Below, in pieces: positions 24,338 through 33,713 of a DNA stretch of 64,000 nucleotides (the stretch's first letter is position 1; the number at the start of each line of letters is the position of its first letter). The notes beneath the pieces are model-generated. The model was not told the DNA's origin and made no database searches. It saw only the letters and a list, made by a program, of their open reading frames with translations. A program made the position numbers and the translations under genes. The DNA comes from Actinomyces bowdenii. GTDB taxonomy: Bacteria > Actinomycetota > Actinomycetes > Actinomycetales > Actinomycetaceae. The stretch spans positions 58,076 to 122,075 of the forward strand of contig NZ_JAGFOU010000007.1 in NCBI RefSeq assembly GCF_017592395.1, written 5' to 3'.

Positions 24338-25456
24338 GTGAGCACACTTCCCCTGCGGCCGGGCCTGGAGGGCTGCGAGCCCTACGGCGCCCCCGAGCTC
24401 GACGCGGCCGCGCGCCTCAACGTCAACGAGAACCCCTACGCCCCCTCACCGGCCGTCATCGAGTCCATCACCTCGGCGGTGGCCGCCGCGGCCGCGGGGC
24501 TCAACCGCTACCCCGACCGCGACTTCCCCGCCCTGCGCCGCGCCCTGGCCGACTACCTGGCCCGCGAGTCGGGCGTCGCGCTGCCCCCCGAGCGGATCTG
24601 GGCGGCCAACGGCTCCAACGAGGTCATGCTCCACCTCCTCCAGGCCCTCGGGGGGCCCGGGCGCAGCGCCCTGTCCTTCACCCCCACCTACTCCATGTAC
24701 CCCGAGTACGCGCGCGACACCCTCACGCAGTACACGACGATGCCGCGCCGGGAGGACTTCAGCCTCGACGCCCGGGGTGCCGCCGAGCTCATCGAGGGCC
24801 AGCGGCCCGCCGTCGTCATCATCACCAGCCCCAACAACCCCACCGGGACCTCCCTGGCCCGGCAGGACCTGGAGATCGTGCTGGCCGCCGCCCGCGGCAA
24901 CGGGCCCCGGGACCTCCCGGGCCGGCAGCGCACCGATGCGGTCGTCGTCGTCGATGAGGCCTACGCCGAGTTCCGCCGCCCCGGGGTGCCCAGCGCCCTG
25001 GAGCTGCTGGCCGACAACCCCCACCTGGCCGTGGCCCGCACCATGTCCAAGGCCTTCGGCGCAGCGGGGCTGCGGCTGGGGTACCTGGCGGGCTCGCGCG
25101 AGCTGGTCGACGCCCTGCGGGTGGTGCGCCTGCCCTACCACCTCTCGGCCCTGACCCAGGCGGCAGCCCTGGCCGCCCTGTCCCACCATGCCGAGCTCAT
25201 GGCCCAGGTCGCCTCCCTGCGCGCCGAGCGCGACGCCCTGGTGGACTGGTTGCGCGCGCAGGGCCTGACCGCTCACGACTCCGACGCCAACTTCGTCCTC
25301 TTCGGCCCCTTCGCCGACCGTCAGGCCCTCTGGCGCCGGCTCCTGGACGACGGCGTGCTCATCCGCGCCGTGGGCCCCGAGGGCTTCCTGCGGGTGAGCA
25401 TCGGCACCCCGGAGGAGATGGAGGCCTTCCGCGCCTCCCTCAGCCGCGCCCTGTGA
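24338..25456 (+). CDS. hisC: Histidinol-phosphate aminotransferase
   Basis: PLP enzyme converting imidazole-acetol phosphate and glutamate to histidinol phosphate. The 372 aa sequence has LNVNENPYAPSP at the N-terminus, AANGSNEVML, FTPTYSMYPEY, ITSPNNPTGT, VVDEAYAEF, and the PLP lysine Lys238 in TMSKAFGAAGLRLGY, with the C-terminal FLRVSIGTPEEM. GTG is chosen over the ATG three bases earlier because of the -10 spacing. It starts the second histidine block (hisC-hisB-unknown). Confidence 0.95.
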   Translation: MSTLPLRPGLEGCEPYGAPELDAAARLNVNENPYAPSPAVIESITSAVAAAAAGLNRYPDRDFPALRRALADYLARESGVALPPERIWAANGSNEVMLHLLQALGGPGRSALSFTPTYSMYPEYARDTLTQYTTMPRREDFSLDARGAAELIEGQRPAVVIITSPNNPTGTSLARQDLEIVLAAARGNGPRDLPGRQRTDAVVVVDEAYAEFRRPGVPSALELLADNPHLAVARTMSKAFGAAGLRLGYLAGSRELVDALRVVRLPYHLSALTQAAALAALSHHAELMAQVASLRAERDALVDWLRAQGLTAHDSDANFVLFGPFADRQALWRRLLDDGVLIRAVGPEGFLRVSIGTPEEMEAFRASLSRAL

Positions 25457-25570
25457 GCCTCATCCCTCCCGCAGCGCAGGCACCGGGCGGCCCGCCGGCC
25501 CCCCGGGACCGCCGGAGGCGGTAGTGTCACGGTGAGGAAACCGCCCAGCAGCACCACCCAGGGGGCAGGC

Positions 25571-26170
25571 ATGAGCCGCACCGCGCGCATCGAGCGCAGC
25601 ACCAGCGAGTCCAGCGTCGTCGTCGAGCTCGATCTCGACGGCACCGGGGCCACCGAGATCTCCACCACGGTGCCCTTCTACGACCACATGCTCACCGCCC
25701 TGGGCAAGCACTCCCTCATCGACCTGACCGTCCGGGCCACCGGGGACACGCATATCGACGTCCACCACACCGTGGAGGACACCGCCATCTGCATCGGGCA
25801 GGCCCTGGCCCGGGCCCTGGGGGACAAGCGCGGCATCCGCCGCTTCGGGCAGGCCAGCGTCCCCCTGGACGAGGCCCTGGCCACCGCCGTGGTGGACATC
25901 TCCGGGCGCCCCTACCTGGTGCACGAGGGGGAGTCGGAGGCCTTCGCCCACCACCTCATCGGCGGGCACTTCACCGGCTCCATGGTGCGCCACGTCCTGG
26001 AGGCCATCGCCTACCACGCGGGCATCTGCCTGCACATGCGCGTCGTCTCCGGGCGCGACCCGCACCATATCGCCGAGGCCGAGTTCAAGGCCCTGGCCCG
26101 CGCCCTGCGCGCCGCCATCGAGGACGACCCCCGAGTCGAGTCCATCCCCTCAACCAAGGGAGCCCTGTGA
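25571..26170 (+). CDS. hisB: Imidazoleglycerol-phosphate dehydratase
   Basis: Manganese enzyme dehydrating imidazoleglycerol phosphate to imidazole-acetol phosphate, the substrate of HisC. The 199 aa monofunctional form has [34 protein letters not shown], the His-rich HHTVEDTAI and [18 protein letters not shown]. The ATG has AGGGGG 6 bases upstream and fits the family's usual start. A GTG 39 bases earlier near a TAGTGT box is less likely. The stop overlaps the next start (GTGATG). Confidence 0.95.
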   Translation: MSRTARIERSTSESSVVVELDLDGTGATEISTTVPFYDHMLTALGKHSLIDLTVRATGDTHIDVHHTVEDTAICIGQALARALGDKRGIRRFGQASVPLDEALATAVVDISGRPYLVHEGESEAFAHHLIGGHFTGSMVRHVLEAIAYHAGICLHMRVVSGRDPHHIAEAEFKALARALRAAIEDDPRVESIPSTKGAL

Positions 26171-27042
26171 TGACCACGTCCCCGCACGACGACGCTGAGG
26201 ACCGCCCCGAGCGCGACATGGACGCCGAGTTCGCGGCCCTCATGGGCGGGCTGGGCATCCCCGATGAGCTGGCGGGCCTGGACCCCGCCGCTGGGGGCGA
26301 GGCCGACCAGGCCGGCGCCCGGGAGGATGCCGACCAGGGCATCCGGCCCCAGGACGTGCCGCGCAACACCTACGGCTCACCGGCCCGGGCCGGCGCCGCG
26401 GGGTGGGAGGCCGACGACGCCGCTGAGGGCGGGACGCCCGGGGGAGGCCTGACCCGGGCGCAGGAGGATGAGGTCGCGGCCCTGGCGGCCTCGCTCGACG
26501 CCCAGCAGGCCGCCGCCCAGGAGGCGCCCAGGGCCGTCAAGGTCGCCGTTGTCGTCACGCCCCTGACCAATGCCGACGCCCTGGCGGCCCTGTGCGCCAT
26601 GCGGGGCCTGGAGTGCACGGTGGTGCCCGCCGACTCCGGGGCCCTGGCCGTCAAGCAGTTCGTCTCGGCGCACTCGCAGTGGGATGTCGCCGAGCTGCTG
26701 GGCGGGGCGGAGACCGAGCCGGCCGAGGCCGCCGAGCTGGCCGCCGACCTGTCCATGATCTCCCGGGCGGGGGTCGTGCTCATGACCGCCGACCTGGCCA
26801 CCGACGTCGGCATCGAGACCGGGCTGTCGGGCACCATCACCGCGCGGCGCTACGTCAGCGGCAAGGCGGGGGAGGAGGCCTCGGCCGGACTGCTGCTGGC
26901 CTCCATGGACCAGGTGGTCGAGGACATCCTCCTGGGGCAGATCGCCGCCGAGAAGGCCCCCGGGGCGGTGGACTCCACCACGATCAAGCCCCCGCGGGCC
27001 ATGCGCTGGCTGGGCCGCGGCCTGGGCCGCCCCCGCCCCTGA
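26170..27042 (+). CDS. Uncharacterised protein between hisB and hisH
   Basis: A 290 aa protein. Residues 1-115 are acidic, Ala/Gly-rich and probably disordered. Residues about 118-255 form an alpha/beta domain (VKVAVVVTPLTNADALAALCAMRGLECTVVP, then AGVVLMTADLATDVGIETGLSGTITARRYV). No catalytic motif or membrane segment is evident. It is coupled to hisB: GTG 26167 and ATG 26170 both overlap its stop. The same slot in other actinobacterial his clusters often holds an unknown gene, but I cannot name a function. Confidence 0.75.
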   Translation: MTTSPHDDAEDRPERDMDAEFAALMGGLGIPDELAGLDPAAGGEADQAGAREDADQGIRPQDVPRNTYGSPARAGAAGWEADDAAEGGTPGGGLTRAQEDEVAALAASLDAQQAAAQEAPRAVKVAVVVTPLTNADALAALCAMRGLECTVVPADSGALAVKQFVSAHSQWDVAELLGGAETEPAEAAELAADLSMISRAGVVLMTADLATDVGIETGLSGTITARRYVSGKAGEEASAGLLLASMDQVVEDILLGQIAAEKAPGAVDSTTIKPPRAMRWLGRGLGRPRP

Positions 27043-27049
27043 GCGGCGG

Positions 27050-27077
27050 GGTCCCTCAGAGGCCGGGGGGAGGGACC
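27050..27077. terminator. Stem-loop between hisB operon and kinase gene
   Basis: GGTCCCTC 27050-27057 pairs with GAGGGACC 27070-27077. An outer 9 bp pairing (27043-27051 with 27102-27110) is an alternative. The flanking genes are convergent. Confidence 0.55.
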
Positions 27078-27129
27078 GGGATCCCGCGCTCCTCAACGGG
27101 TCCCCGCCGCCCCCAGCCGCGCCGCGGCC

Positions 27130-28833
27130 TCACCTCTCGGAGTAGACGCAGGAGAAGCCCCGCGCCCCCCTGGCCTCCCACTGGGCCTGACTGGGGCCGA
27201 GCACCTCGATCTCGGGGTTGAGGGCACCGGCATCGCGGGCCGCCTGCTCGGTGCAGGTGGCCTGCACCTGGGGGTCGGCCTCCAGATCGCCGGTGCTCAC
27301 CCCCGTGGTGGAGGGGTCCAGGGCGCCCACGGCGAAGACCTGCCATGAGTGCGTCTCCTGGCAGGAGGTCGGGCGGGCACTGGCATAGCCCGAGACCGAG
27401 ACGATGCCCGTCAGGCAGGTGCCGTTCTCATGGGGCGGGGCCTCCTGCGAGGCCTGCTGCGGGGAGCCGTCGCCCTGGGCGCCCGCGACCGCCGCATCGC
27501 CCTGGGAGCCATCACCGGACTGCCCCGCCCGCTGCCCGCCTCCATTCGCGTCCTGGGCGGTGCCCTGGCCGCCGGAGCCCGCGGCGACGTCGCCGGAGTC
27601 CGCTCCGGCGGCCCCCGCGCCCTGGGAGGCGCCCTGGGCGGTTCCCGACTGCACGGCGCTGGAGACGCCCCAGCCCGCGGAGGTGCCGAGGATCAGGCCG
27701 ATCGCCAGGCCCACCACCGCTGCGCGCAGGCGGGTGCGCCGCAGCGAGCGGGCGGACATCGCCGCACCGGGCCCGCTGCTGGCCCCGGGCCCGCCGGCCC
27801 CCGGCGGGCCCGCTGGGCCGATGGCGGCGGCCGCGGGGTGATTGGCCGCCCCCGCCACGGGCAGGGCTGCCAGGCCGGCCTCCGCCAGCCTCACCGTGGT
27901 CACCGGGCCGCCGACCGTCAGCCGGCCCTGGCCCAGCCCGGCGCGCACCCGGGCCAGGGCCGCCGTCAGCTCCCTGCCGTCATGGAGGCGGTCCTCGGGC
28001 TCGGGGGCCATGCAGGCCTCCAGCAGTCCCAGGAGCGGGGCGGGAATGCGCGGGTCGCGAAGGTTGAGGGGGTCCTCCAGGCTGCGCACGATCTCGGGCA
28101 GGCTGCGGTGGGCGCCGTCGGGCCCCCGGCGCGGCCCGCGCCCGGTGAGCAGCGCGAACAGGACCGCGCCCATGGACCACACATCCCCCTCCGGCCCGGG
28201 CCGCGAGAGCATGAAGGCCTCGGGCGGGGCGAAGTCGGGGGTGAGGCACTCCAGGGTGACCGTGGGGTCCTGGCCCTCGCGCTCGACCGAGGCGATCCCG
28301 AAGTCCGACAGGCGCGGGGAGCCGTAGGCGTCCAGGAGGATGTTGGCGGGCTTGACGTCGCGGTGCATGACGCCTGCCGCATGGGCGGCGCCCAGGCCGG
28401 AGGAGGCCGCCTCGACCAGGGCCACCGCATCGGCCGGGGCGGTGGGCCCCTTGGCCACCAGGTCGGCCAGGCTCCCCCCGGCGCACATCTCCATGACCAG
28501 GTAGGGGCGGTTGTCGGGCAGCACGCCGGTGTCCACCAGGGAGACCACGTGGGGGTGCCCGGTGATGCGCGAGGCGGCCTGGACCTCCCGCATGAAGCGC
28601 CGCTCATTGCGCGGATCGTCCAGGGGCCGCGAATCGATCTTGACGGCCACCGGCCGGGCCAGGGAGTCCTGGACCCCGGCGTAGACCACGGCGAAGCCTC
28701 CCCGGCCCAGAACACTGTGCAGCTGCACGCCGGGGATCGTGAAGGGCGTGGACAGGGTGTCTGCCAGGTCGGGCCGGGAGCCCGGGGGCGCCTGGGGCGA
28801 CATCGTCTCCGTGGGAGGCAGGAGGGTGCTCAC
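27130..28833 (-). CDS. Transmembrane eukaryotic-like Ser/Thr protein kinase
   Basis: A PknB-like receptor kinase of 567 aa. The kinase domain has Gly-loop GRGGFAVVY (43-51), ATP lysine Lys65, HRDVKPAN (157-164), DFG (177-179) and an APPEAF activation-loop end. Residues about 280-360 form a Pro/Ala linker, followed by one membrane helix (AAVVGLAIGLILG). An external Gly/Gln/Ala-rich stalk and a small Cys-containing domain (GTCLTGIV, PTSCQETHSWQVFAVGAL, ATCTEQAARDAG, FSCVYSER) resemble septum-formation-type domains. The usual PASTA repeats are absent. GTG 28833 has GAGGA 7 bases upstream; ATG 28851 is an alternative. The gene is inserted on the opposite strand within the his cluster. Confidence 0.88.
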   Translation of the reverse strand: MSTLLPPTETMSPQAPPGSRPDLADTLSTPFTIPGVQLHSVLGRGGFAVVYAGVQDSLARPVAVKIDSRPLDDPRNERRFMREVQAASRITGHPHVVSLVDTGVLPDNRPYLVMEMCAGGSLADLVAKGPTAPADAVALVEAASSGLGAAHAAGVMHRDVKPANILLDAYGSPRLSDFGIASVEREGQDPTVTLECLTPDFAPPEAFMLSRPGPEGDVWSMGAVLFALLTGRGPRRGPDGAHRSLPEIVRSLEDPLNLRDPRIPAPLLGLLEACMAPEPEDRLHDGRELTAALARVRAGLGQGRLTVGGPVTTVRLAEAGLAALPVAGAANHPAAAAIGPAGPPGAGGPGASSGPGAAMSARSLRRTRLRAAVVGLAIGLILGTSAGWGVSSAVQSGTAQGASQGAGAAGADSGDVAAGSGGQGTAQDANGGGQRAGQSGDGSQGDAAVAGAQGDGSPQQASQEAPPHENGTCLTGIVSVSGYASARPTSCQETHSWQVFAVGALDPSTTGVSTGDLEADPQVQATCTEQAARDAGALNPEIEVLGPSQAQWEARGARGFSCVYSER

Positions 28834-28919
28834 AGCCGCATCCTCGCCCATCGGCGTCGGATCCGCTAACCGTGGGCGTCCAGCATGCGTCGCTTCGCCG
28901 CCGGGAGCGGGCCGCGGAG

Positions 28920-28925
28920 TAGGCT
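28920..28925 (+). promoter_or_regulatory. hisH -10 box, leaderless spacing
   Basis: TAGGCT ends 7 bases before GTG 28933. There is no Shine-Dalgarno site. Confidence 0.6.
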
Positions 28926-28932
28926 GAGGCGC

Positions 28933-29571
28933 GTGAATGCACCTCGCGTCGTCGTCCTGGCCTACGGCTCGGGCAATGTCCGCTCCGCCGTGCGCGCCCT
29001 GGAGCGCGTGGGCGCCCGGGTGGACCTGACCGCCGATCCGCGGGCCGTGGCCGAGGCCGAGGGCCTGGTGGTGCCCGGAGTGGGCGCCTTCGAGGCGGTC
29101 ATGGACCAGTTGCGGGCCGTGGGCGCCCCCGGGCTCATCGAGCGCCGCCTGGCCGGAGGGCGGCCCGTGCTGGGCATCTGCGTGGGCATGCAGGTGATGT
29201 TCGAGTCCTCCCAGGAGCACGGCTCCACCCGCCCGGGCCTGGGGCAGTGGCCCGGGACGGTCACCCGCCTGGAGGCCGACGTCGTGCCCCACATGGGGTG
29301 GAGCACCGTGCGCCCCGCCGCGCACTCCGTCCTCTTCAGGGGCGTGGAGGAGGAGCGCTTCTACTTCGTCCACTCCTATGCGGCCACCACCGACCCCGCC
29401 GAGCTCCTGGATGCGGGTCCCATGCGCCCGCCCCTGGCCACCTGGGCCACCCATGGCCAGGACTTCCTGGCGGCCGTCGAGAACGGCCCCCTGTGCGCCA
29501 CCCAGTTCCACCCCGAGAAGTCGGGGGACGCCGGTGCGCAGCTCCTGCGCAACTGGCTGACCACCCTGTGA
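28933..29571 (+). CDS. hisH: Imidazole glycerol phosphate synthase, glutaminase subunit
   Basis: Class I glutamine amidotransferase that supplies ammonia to HisF for IGP formation. The 212 aa protein has the [13 protein letters not shown] start and the catalytic triad Cys83 ([13 protein letters not shown]), His193 and Glu195 ([10 protein letters not shown]). The partner hisF is not in the window. hisA follows 19 bases later with its own ribosome site. Confidence 0.94.
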   Translation: MNAPRVVVLAYGSGNVRSAVRALERVGARVDLTADPRAVAEAEGLVVPGVGAFEAVMDQLRAVGAPGLIERRLAGGRPVLGICVGMQVMFESSQEHGSTRPGLGQWPGTVTRLEADVVPHMGWSTVRPAAHSVLFRGVEEERFYFVHSYAATTDPAELLDAGPMRPPLATWATHGQDFLAAVENGPLCATQFHPEKSGDAGAQLLRNWLTTL

Positions 29572-29590
29572 CCATTCCGAGGAGACCCCC

Positions 29591-30343
29591 ATGCTCACCC
29601 TGCTCCCCGCCGTCGACGTCTCCGAGGGCAAGGCCGTGCGCCTCCTCAAGGGCGAGGCCGGCTCCGAGACCGACTACGGCAGCCCCGTGGACGCCGCCCG
29701 CGACTGGGCCGGCGCCGGCGCCGAGTGGATCCACCTGGTGGACCTGGACGCCGCTTTCGGCCGGGGGTCCAATGCCGAGCTGCTGGCGCGCATCGTCGGC
29801 GAGGTCGGGGTCAAGGTCGAGCTGTCGGGCGGCATCCGGGACGACGCCTCCCTGGCCCGGGCCCTGCGCGCGGGCGCCGAGCGCGTCAACCTGGGCACCG
29901 CCGCCCTGGAGGACCCGCAGTGGACCGAGCGCGTCATCGCCGAGCACGGGGAGAGGATCGCCGTGGGCCTGGACGTGCGCGGCACCACCCTGGCGGCGCG
30001 GGGCTGGACCCGCGAGGGGGGTGACCTGTGGGAGACCCTGGCCCGGCTCGATGAGGCCGGCTGCGCCCGCTACGTGGTCACTGACGTCAACCGGGACGGC
30101 ACCCTGACCGGCCCCAATATCGAGCTCCTCCACGGGGTCTGCCAGCGCACCCAGGCCCCGGTGGTGGCCTCCGGCGGCATCGCCCAGCTCGAGGACCTCC
30201 AGGCGCTCAAGGCCCTGGTGCCCCACGGCCTGGAGGGGGCGATCATCGGCAAGGCCCTCTACCACGGCAGCTTCACCCTGGCCCAGGCCCTGGAGGTGGC
30301 CCGCGACGAGGGCGGGGATCCTCTGCCCGGCACGGGCCGCTGA
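29591..30343 (+). CDS. hisA: Phosphoribosyl isomerase, PriA-type HisA
   Basis: A TIM-barrel isomerase of 250 aa that opens the ring of ProFAR in histidine synthesis. The sequence ([25 protein letters not shown], catalytic Asp9, and [13 protein letters not shown] with Asp165) matches the actinobacterial PriA type. PriA usually also does the TrpF reaction, so this gene may serve tryptophan synthesis too. A GAGGAG ribosome site precedes the ATG. A terminator shared with the convergent phospholipid operon follows. Confidence 0.93.
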   Translation: MLTLLPAVDVSEGKAVRLLKGEAGSETDYGSPVDAARDWAGAGAEWIHLVDLDAAFGRGSNAELLARIVGEVGVKVELSGGIRDDASLARALRAGAERVNLGTAALEDPQWTERVIAEHGERIAVGLDVRGTTLAARGWTREGGDLWETLARLDEAGCARYVVTDVNRDGTLTGPNIELLHGVCQRTQAPVVASGGIAQLEDLQALKALVPHGLEGAIIGKALYHGSFTLAQALEVARDEGGDPLPGTGR

Positions 30344-30457
30344 GCGCCGAGGGGAGGGGCGCCGCCGGGTCGGCCGCGCTCCGCTGGGCGATCCGCACTC
30401 CGCGTGCTCAGCCGCATCCCGCTCGCTCAGGAGGCCGCATGCGGGCCGGCGGGCTGC

Positions 30458-30485
30458 GGGTGAGCCGGCCGGAATCGGCTCACCC
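30458..30485. terminator. Bidirectional terminator between hisA and acyltransferase gene
   Basis: Perfect 10 bp stem GGGTGAGCCG / CGGCTCACCC with an 8-base loop. The right arm covers the acyltransferase stop codon. Confidence 0.75.
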
Positions 30486-31769
30486 CGCACGATCCCAGTG
30501 CCTGATGACGCCGCGCAGCGCCACCCCGAACACGGCCCCGGTGGAGGCCAGGTAGAGGCCGTAGTGCTGGCGGGTGATGGGTCCCAGGGGCCTCTCCAGG
30601 GCGGCGATGAGGGCCGTCACGGCCCCCATGCGCGTGGCCCGCACGCCGGCGGCGTGGGCGACCACCCCGGCCAGGGGCAGGCGGCGGCGCCCTGACTGGG
30701 CGGCGAAGACCTTGACGGGGATCCCGGTCAGGGCCTGCCTCCAGTAGCCGGCCGGCCCCCGGCGCAGGTGGTGGCCGGCGGCGGCCTCCATCGACGGCGT
30801 CGTCCAGGGCGCGGGCGGGCGGTGGCCGGCGCGGGTGAGCAGATGGGTCAGAGCCACGCCCGTGACGGATCCGGCCGCCACCAGGGCGCCGCGGCGCCAC
30901 AGGTGCTGGGGCTGGGACAGGCCCAGCCACACCTGGCTCATCTCGGCCATGATCGGGAAGGACACGGCCTCGGCCAGGCCCCAGGCGAACATCATCGCAT
31001 CGCCCCGCCGGCCCTCCATCGCCTGTGCGATCAGGGTGTGGATGTCCGAGACGGGCGCGGGCCGGCGCGGGCGCTGGAGCATCTCCTCGATCTGGGCGCG
31101 GGCCTGGTCGCTGACGGCGGCCACATCGTCGCTCGGGGGGATGGGGGTGCCCACGCGGACCTCGACGGGGGAGTAGCGGGGCAGGGCGCCCTTCTTGGGC
31201 ATCATCTCCCGGGAGCCCACCAGGGCCACGGGCAGGACGGGGATGCCGAAGTCCCGGGCCAGGCGGGCGGCCCCGGAGTGGAAGCGCGCGATTCGCCCGT
31301 CCTGGCTGCGGGTGCCCTCGGGGAAGACCAGGACGCTCATGGACTCGGCCACCCGGTGGGCCAGCATGCCGCGCAGCTCCTCGTAGGCGCCCTCGCCGTC
31401 GCGGCGCACCGGGTAGGCCCCCAGCAGCCCGCGGGCGATGGCGCGCCGGGCGGGCCGGGTGAACCAGTAGTCCTGGGCGGCGACGGTGACCACCCGCATG
31501 AGGGTGGGCGAGGCGCTCATCATGGCGATCGTGTCGGCATGGGAGCCGTGATTGGCCACCACCACGTAGGGCCCATCGGCCTCGAACTCCCCCTCCACAT
31601 GCACTCCGCCGAAGGGGGCGATGACCGCCGACCAGAACCACTGGCGGGCCACGGCCCGCCACGTGACCTTCTGCGGGGTGCGCACGATGGAGCCCAGGCG
31701 TCGCCTGGCCGAGGCCAGTGCCGCCGAGGGGGCGGCGGGCAGGGGCGGCAGGGCGGAGGGGGTCGGCAT
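30480..31769 (-). CDS. 1-acyl-glycerol-3-phosphate acyltransferase family protein with membrane tail
   Basis: A 429 aa PlsC-family enzyme. The acyltransferase domain (about 45-240) has the catalytic NHGSHAD (His74, Asp79) and FPEGTRSQDG (149-158). The product would be phosphatidic acid, the substrate of CdsA encoded upstream. The 190-residue C-terminal extension has several hydrophobic helices and is not typical of PlsC; it may tie the enzyme to the membrane. An AAAGG ribosome site lies 5 bases before the ATG. It is the last gene of a lipid operon with cdsA and a CDP-alcohol transferase. Confidence 0.88.
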   Translation of the reverse strand: MPTPSALPPLPAAPSAALASARRRLGSIVRTPQKVTWRAVARQWFWSAVIAPFGGVHVEGEFEADGPYVVVANHGSHADTIAMMSASPTLMRVVTVAAQDYWFTRPARRAIARGLLGAYPVRRDGEGAYEELRGMLAHRVAESMSVLVFPEGTRSQDGRIARFHSGAARLARDFGIPVLPVALVGSREMMPKKGALPRYSPVEVRVGTPIPPSDDVAAVSDQARAQIEEMLQRPRRPAPVSDIHTLIAQAMEGRRGDAMMFAWGLAEAVSFPIMAEMSQVWLGLSQPQHLWRRGALVAAGSVTGVALTHLLTRAGHRPPAPWTTPSMEAAAGHHLRRGPAGYWRQALTGIPVKVFAAQSGRRRLPLAGVVAHAAGVRATRMGAVTALIAALERPLGPITRQHYGLYLASTGAVFGVALRGVIRHWDRAG

Positions 31770-31923
31770 GAGGGGCCTTTCTGCTCGGGGTGGCGGGGCG
31801 TGGGAGTCGGAGGGAGGGCCGCACGGGCCGGGTCCCGGGGCGGGTCCCGGGGCGGGGCGGTGGCCCGGGCGGACCGCGCTCAGGGAGGGCGCTGCGGCCC
31901 GGTCCTCGCAGGCCCCATGGCGC

Positions 31924-32877
31924 TCATCCCAGGACCGCCGCCAGGGGCAGGACCAGCAGCAGGGAGTCGACCCGGTCCAGCAGGCCGCCGAAGCCCGGCA
32001 GCCAGGAGCCCGCATCCTTGACCCCGGCGGTCCGCTTGACCAGGGACTCCAGGAGGTCGCCGAGAACACCTCCCAGTCCCACGGCCAGGACCAGGCCCGG
32101 GGTCAGGCCTCCCAGCAGGGCCAGGATGAGGACGGCGCCCGCCAGGGCCCCGGCCAGTCCGCCCACGGTCTTGTTGGGCGACAGCGGGGAGAGGGGGCGG
32201 CGGGCCCAGGCGAAGCGCCGCAGGAAGGTCCCCCCGGTCCAGGCGGCCACGTCGGCGGCCGCGGCGGCGAAGGCGATGAGGAAGGCGTCGTGCCACAGCA
32301 CCACCAGGTGGGCCAGGGACCAGGGGATCCAGATGGAGGCGAAGCCGGCCACGGTGGCCCGCTCCACCCCGTGCTGCGCGTCCCCGGCGAGGACCGCGGG
32401 CATGGCGCACACCAGGACCATGAGGGGTGCCAGGCCCAGCAGGCCGGGGGCGAGCCAGGCGCTCAGCGGGTAGGCCAGGGCCAGGAGCCCCAGGAGCGCC
32501 GTCTCGGGCCGGGGCAGGCCGGTGAGCCGGGCCAGCTCGCGCACCGCCTGGAGGGCCAGGAGGGCGGCCAGCAGCGCCGTCGTGCCCCTGCCCATCCAGA
32601 TGGGGATGCCGACGGCGGGGATGATGATCGCCCAGGTGGTCCAGCGCCGTCGCAGCTCGGGCCTGCCCGAGGCGGCCACGCCGATGCCCGCCACCAGGAG
32701 GATCGTCAGGGCCGCGGCGGCCAGGAAGACCGCCCGGCCCGTGAGCACCCAGCCGGTGCCCGGGACGGTGAGGGTCCAGTCGCGGCCGCCCAGGAGCCGG
32801 TCCAGGGCGGGGAGGTCCAGGGAAGTGCCCGCGGTCGCGGTCTCCAGGAGCCCGACCGCGGTGCTGAGCGCGCTCAC
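31924..32877 (-). CDS. cdsA: Phosphatidate cytidylyltransferase
   Basis: Membrane enzyme making CDP-diacylglycerol from phosphatidic acid and CTP. The 317 aa protein has about eight helices and the family signature near the C-terminus: LSPNKTVGG, then [16 protein letters not shown], then [14 protein letters not shown]. The GTG start overlaps the upstream CDP-alcohol transferase stop (GTGA), so they are coupled. The acyltransferase gene follows after 154 bases of GC-rich sequence in which I see only a short GGGTCCCGGGGC direct repeat. Confidence 0.93.
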   Translation of the reverse strand: MSALSTAVGLLETATAGTSLDLPALDRLLGGRDWTLTVPGTGWVLTGRAVFLAAAALTILLVAGIGVAASGRPELRRRWTTWAIIIPAVGIPIWMGRGTTALLAALLALQAVRELARLTGLPRPETALLGLLALAYPLSAWLAPGLLGLAPLMVLVCAMPAVLAGDAQHGVERATVAGFASIWIPWSLAHLVVLWHDAFLIAFAAAAADVAAWTGGTFLRRFAWARRPLSPLSPNKTVGGLAGALAGAVLILALLGGLTPGLVLAVGLGGVLGDLLESLVKRTAGVKDAGSWLPGFGGLLDRVDSLLLVLPLAAVLG

Positions 32878-33587
32878 CGCCCCGCCCCCTGCGGCCCGCG
32901 GGGGCCCTGCGCGCCCCGTCCGATGCGGGCGATGTCCTCAGGCGGTGGCGGGGCCACGCGGTCGGCGGGCGCCGGCCCCGTGCGCCCGGCCAGGCTGCGG
33001 GCGGTGCGCACCAGCCGCAGGGCCGCGGTCAGCAGCGAGCCCACGATGATCACCCAGGCGATGATGCCCAGGTGCTGGGGCAGCGCGCAGGCGATCACCG
33101 CCGCCAGGCAGCGCTCGGTCTTGCCCAAGGGGCCGCCGTTGAGCCGGGGCGCGCCGGCGCCCGCGGCGGCCAGGGAGATGAAGGTCGGCAGGGTGGCGGC
33201 GGTGGTGGCCACCAGGGTGAGGGTCAGCGCGCCGGGCTGGGCGCCGTCGGCCTGCGTGCGCGTGGCCAGGCCCACCAGGCCGGCCATGATGAGCAGGTCG
33301 GAGGCGCGGTCGCCCAGCTCGTTGAGCACATAGCCGAAGGGGCGCGCCACGCCCCGGGCCCGCGCCACGGCGCCGTCGAGATTGGCCCCGGCCAGGCGGG
33401 CGGCCAGGAGGATGAGGGCCAGGGGCCACCAGCCCATGATGATCGCCCCGCAGCCGGCCGCAGCGGCCAGCACGCCGGCGGCGGTCCAGGCATCGGGGGA
33501 GATGCCGCGCCGCACCGAGCCCTGGATGAGGAACCCGAGCCTGCGCGTGTACCAGTGCTTCAGCGCATAAAGTGACCTCACCAACAC
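32874..33587 (-). CDS. Atypical CDP-alcohol phosphatidyltransferase family protein
   Basis: A 237 aa membrane protein with about six helices and a Pro/Arg-rich tail. The CDP-OH-P signature region reads NLDGAVAR (69-76), then [14 protein letters not shown] (84-97). Compared with the canonical D-x2-DG-x2-AR-x8-G-x3-D-x3-D, the first Asp is Ala68 and the third is Asn89, while Asp71, Asp93 and Asp97 remain. Two metal ligands are therefore changed, so the enzyme may have a different substrate or be inactive as a classical transferase. It is coupled to cdsA, which makes its expected CDP-DAG substrate. The start is uncertain (GTG 33587, TTG 33584 or GTG 33581): a TTATAA/TATAAC -10 box lies a few bases upstream. 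Confidence 0.85.
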   Translation of the reverse strand: MLVRSLYALKHWYTRRLGFLIQGSVRRGISPDAWTAAGVLAAAAGCGAIIMGWWPLALILLAARLAGANLDGAVARARGVARPFGYVLNELGDRASDLLIMAGLVGLATRTQADGAQPGALTLTLVATTAATLPTFISLAAAGAGAPRLNGGPLGKTERCLAAVIACALPQHLGIIAWVIIVGSLLTAALRLVRTARSLAGRTGPAPADRVAPPPPEDIARIGRGAQGPRGPQGAGR

Positions 33588-33713
33588 AGGTTATAACGCT
33601 TTCGGCTCGCCGGGCGGCCGCTGGGGTCCCGCCGGCCTGCGGAGTTCTCCCCATCGGCTCCCGCACCGAGCCCGGCCCATGCCCCGGTCCCGCCCGAGCC
33701 TGCCCCCAGACTC

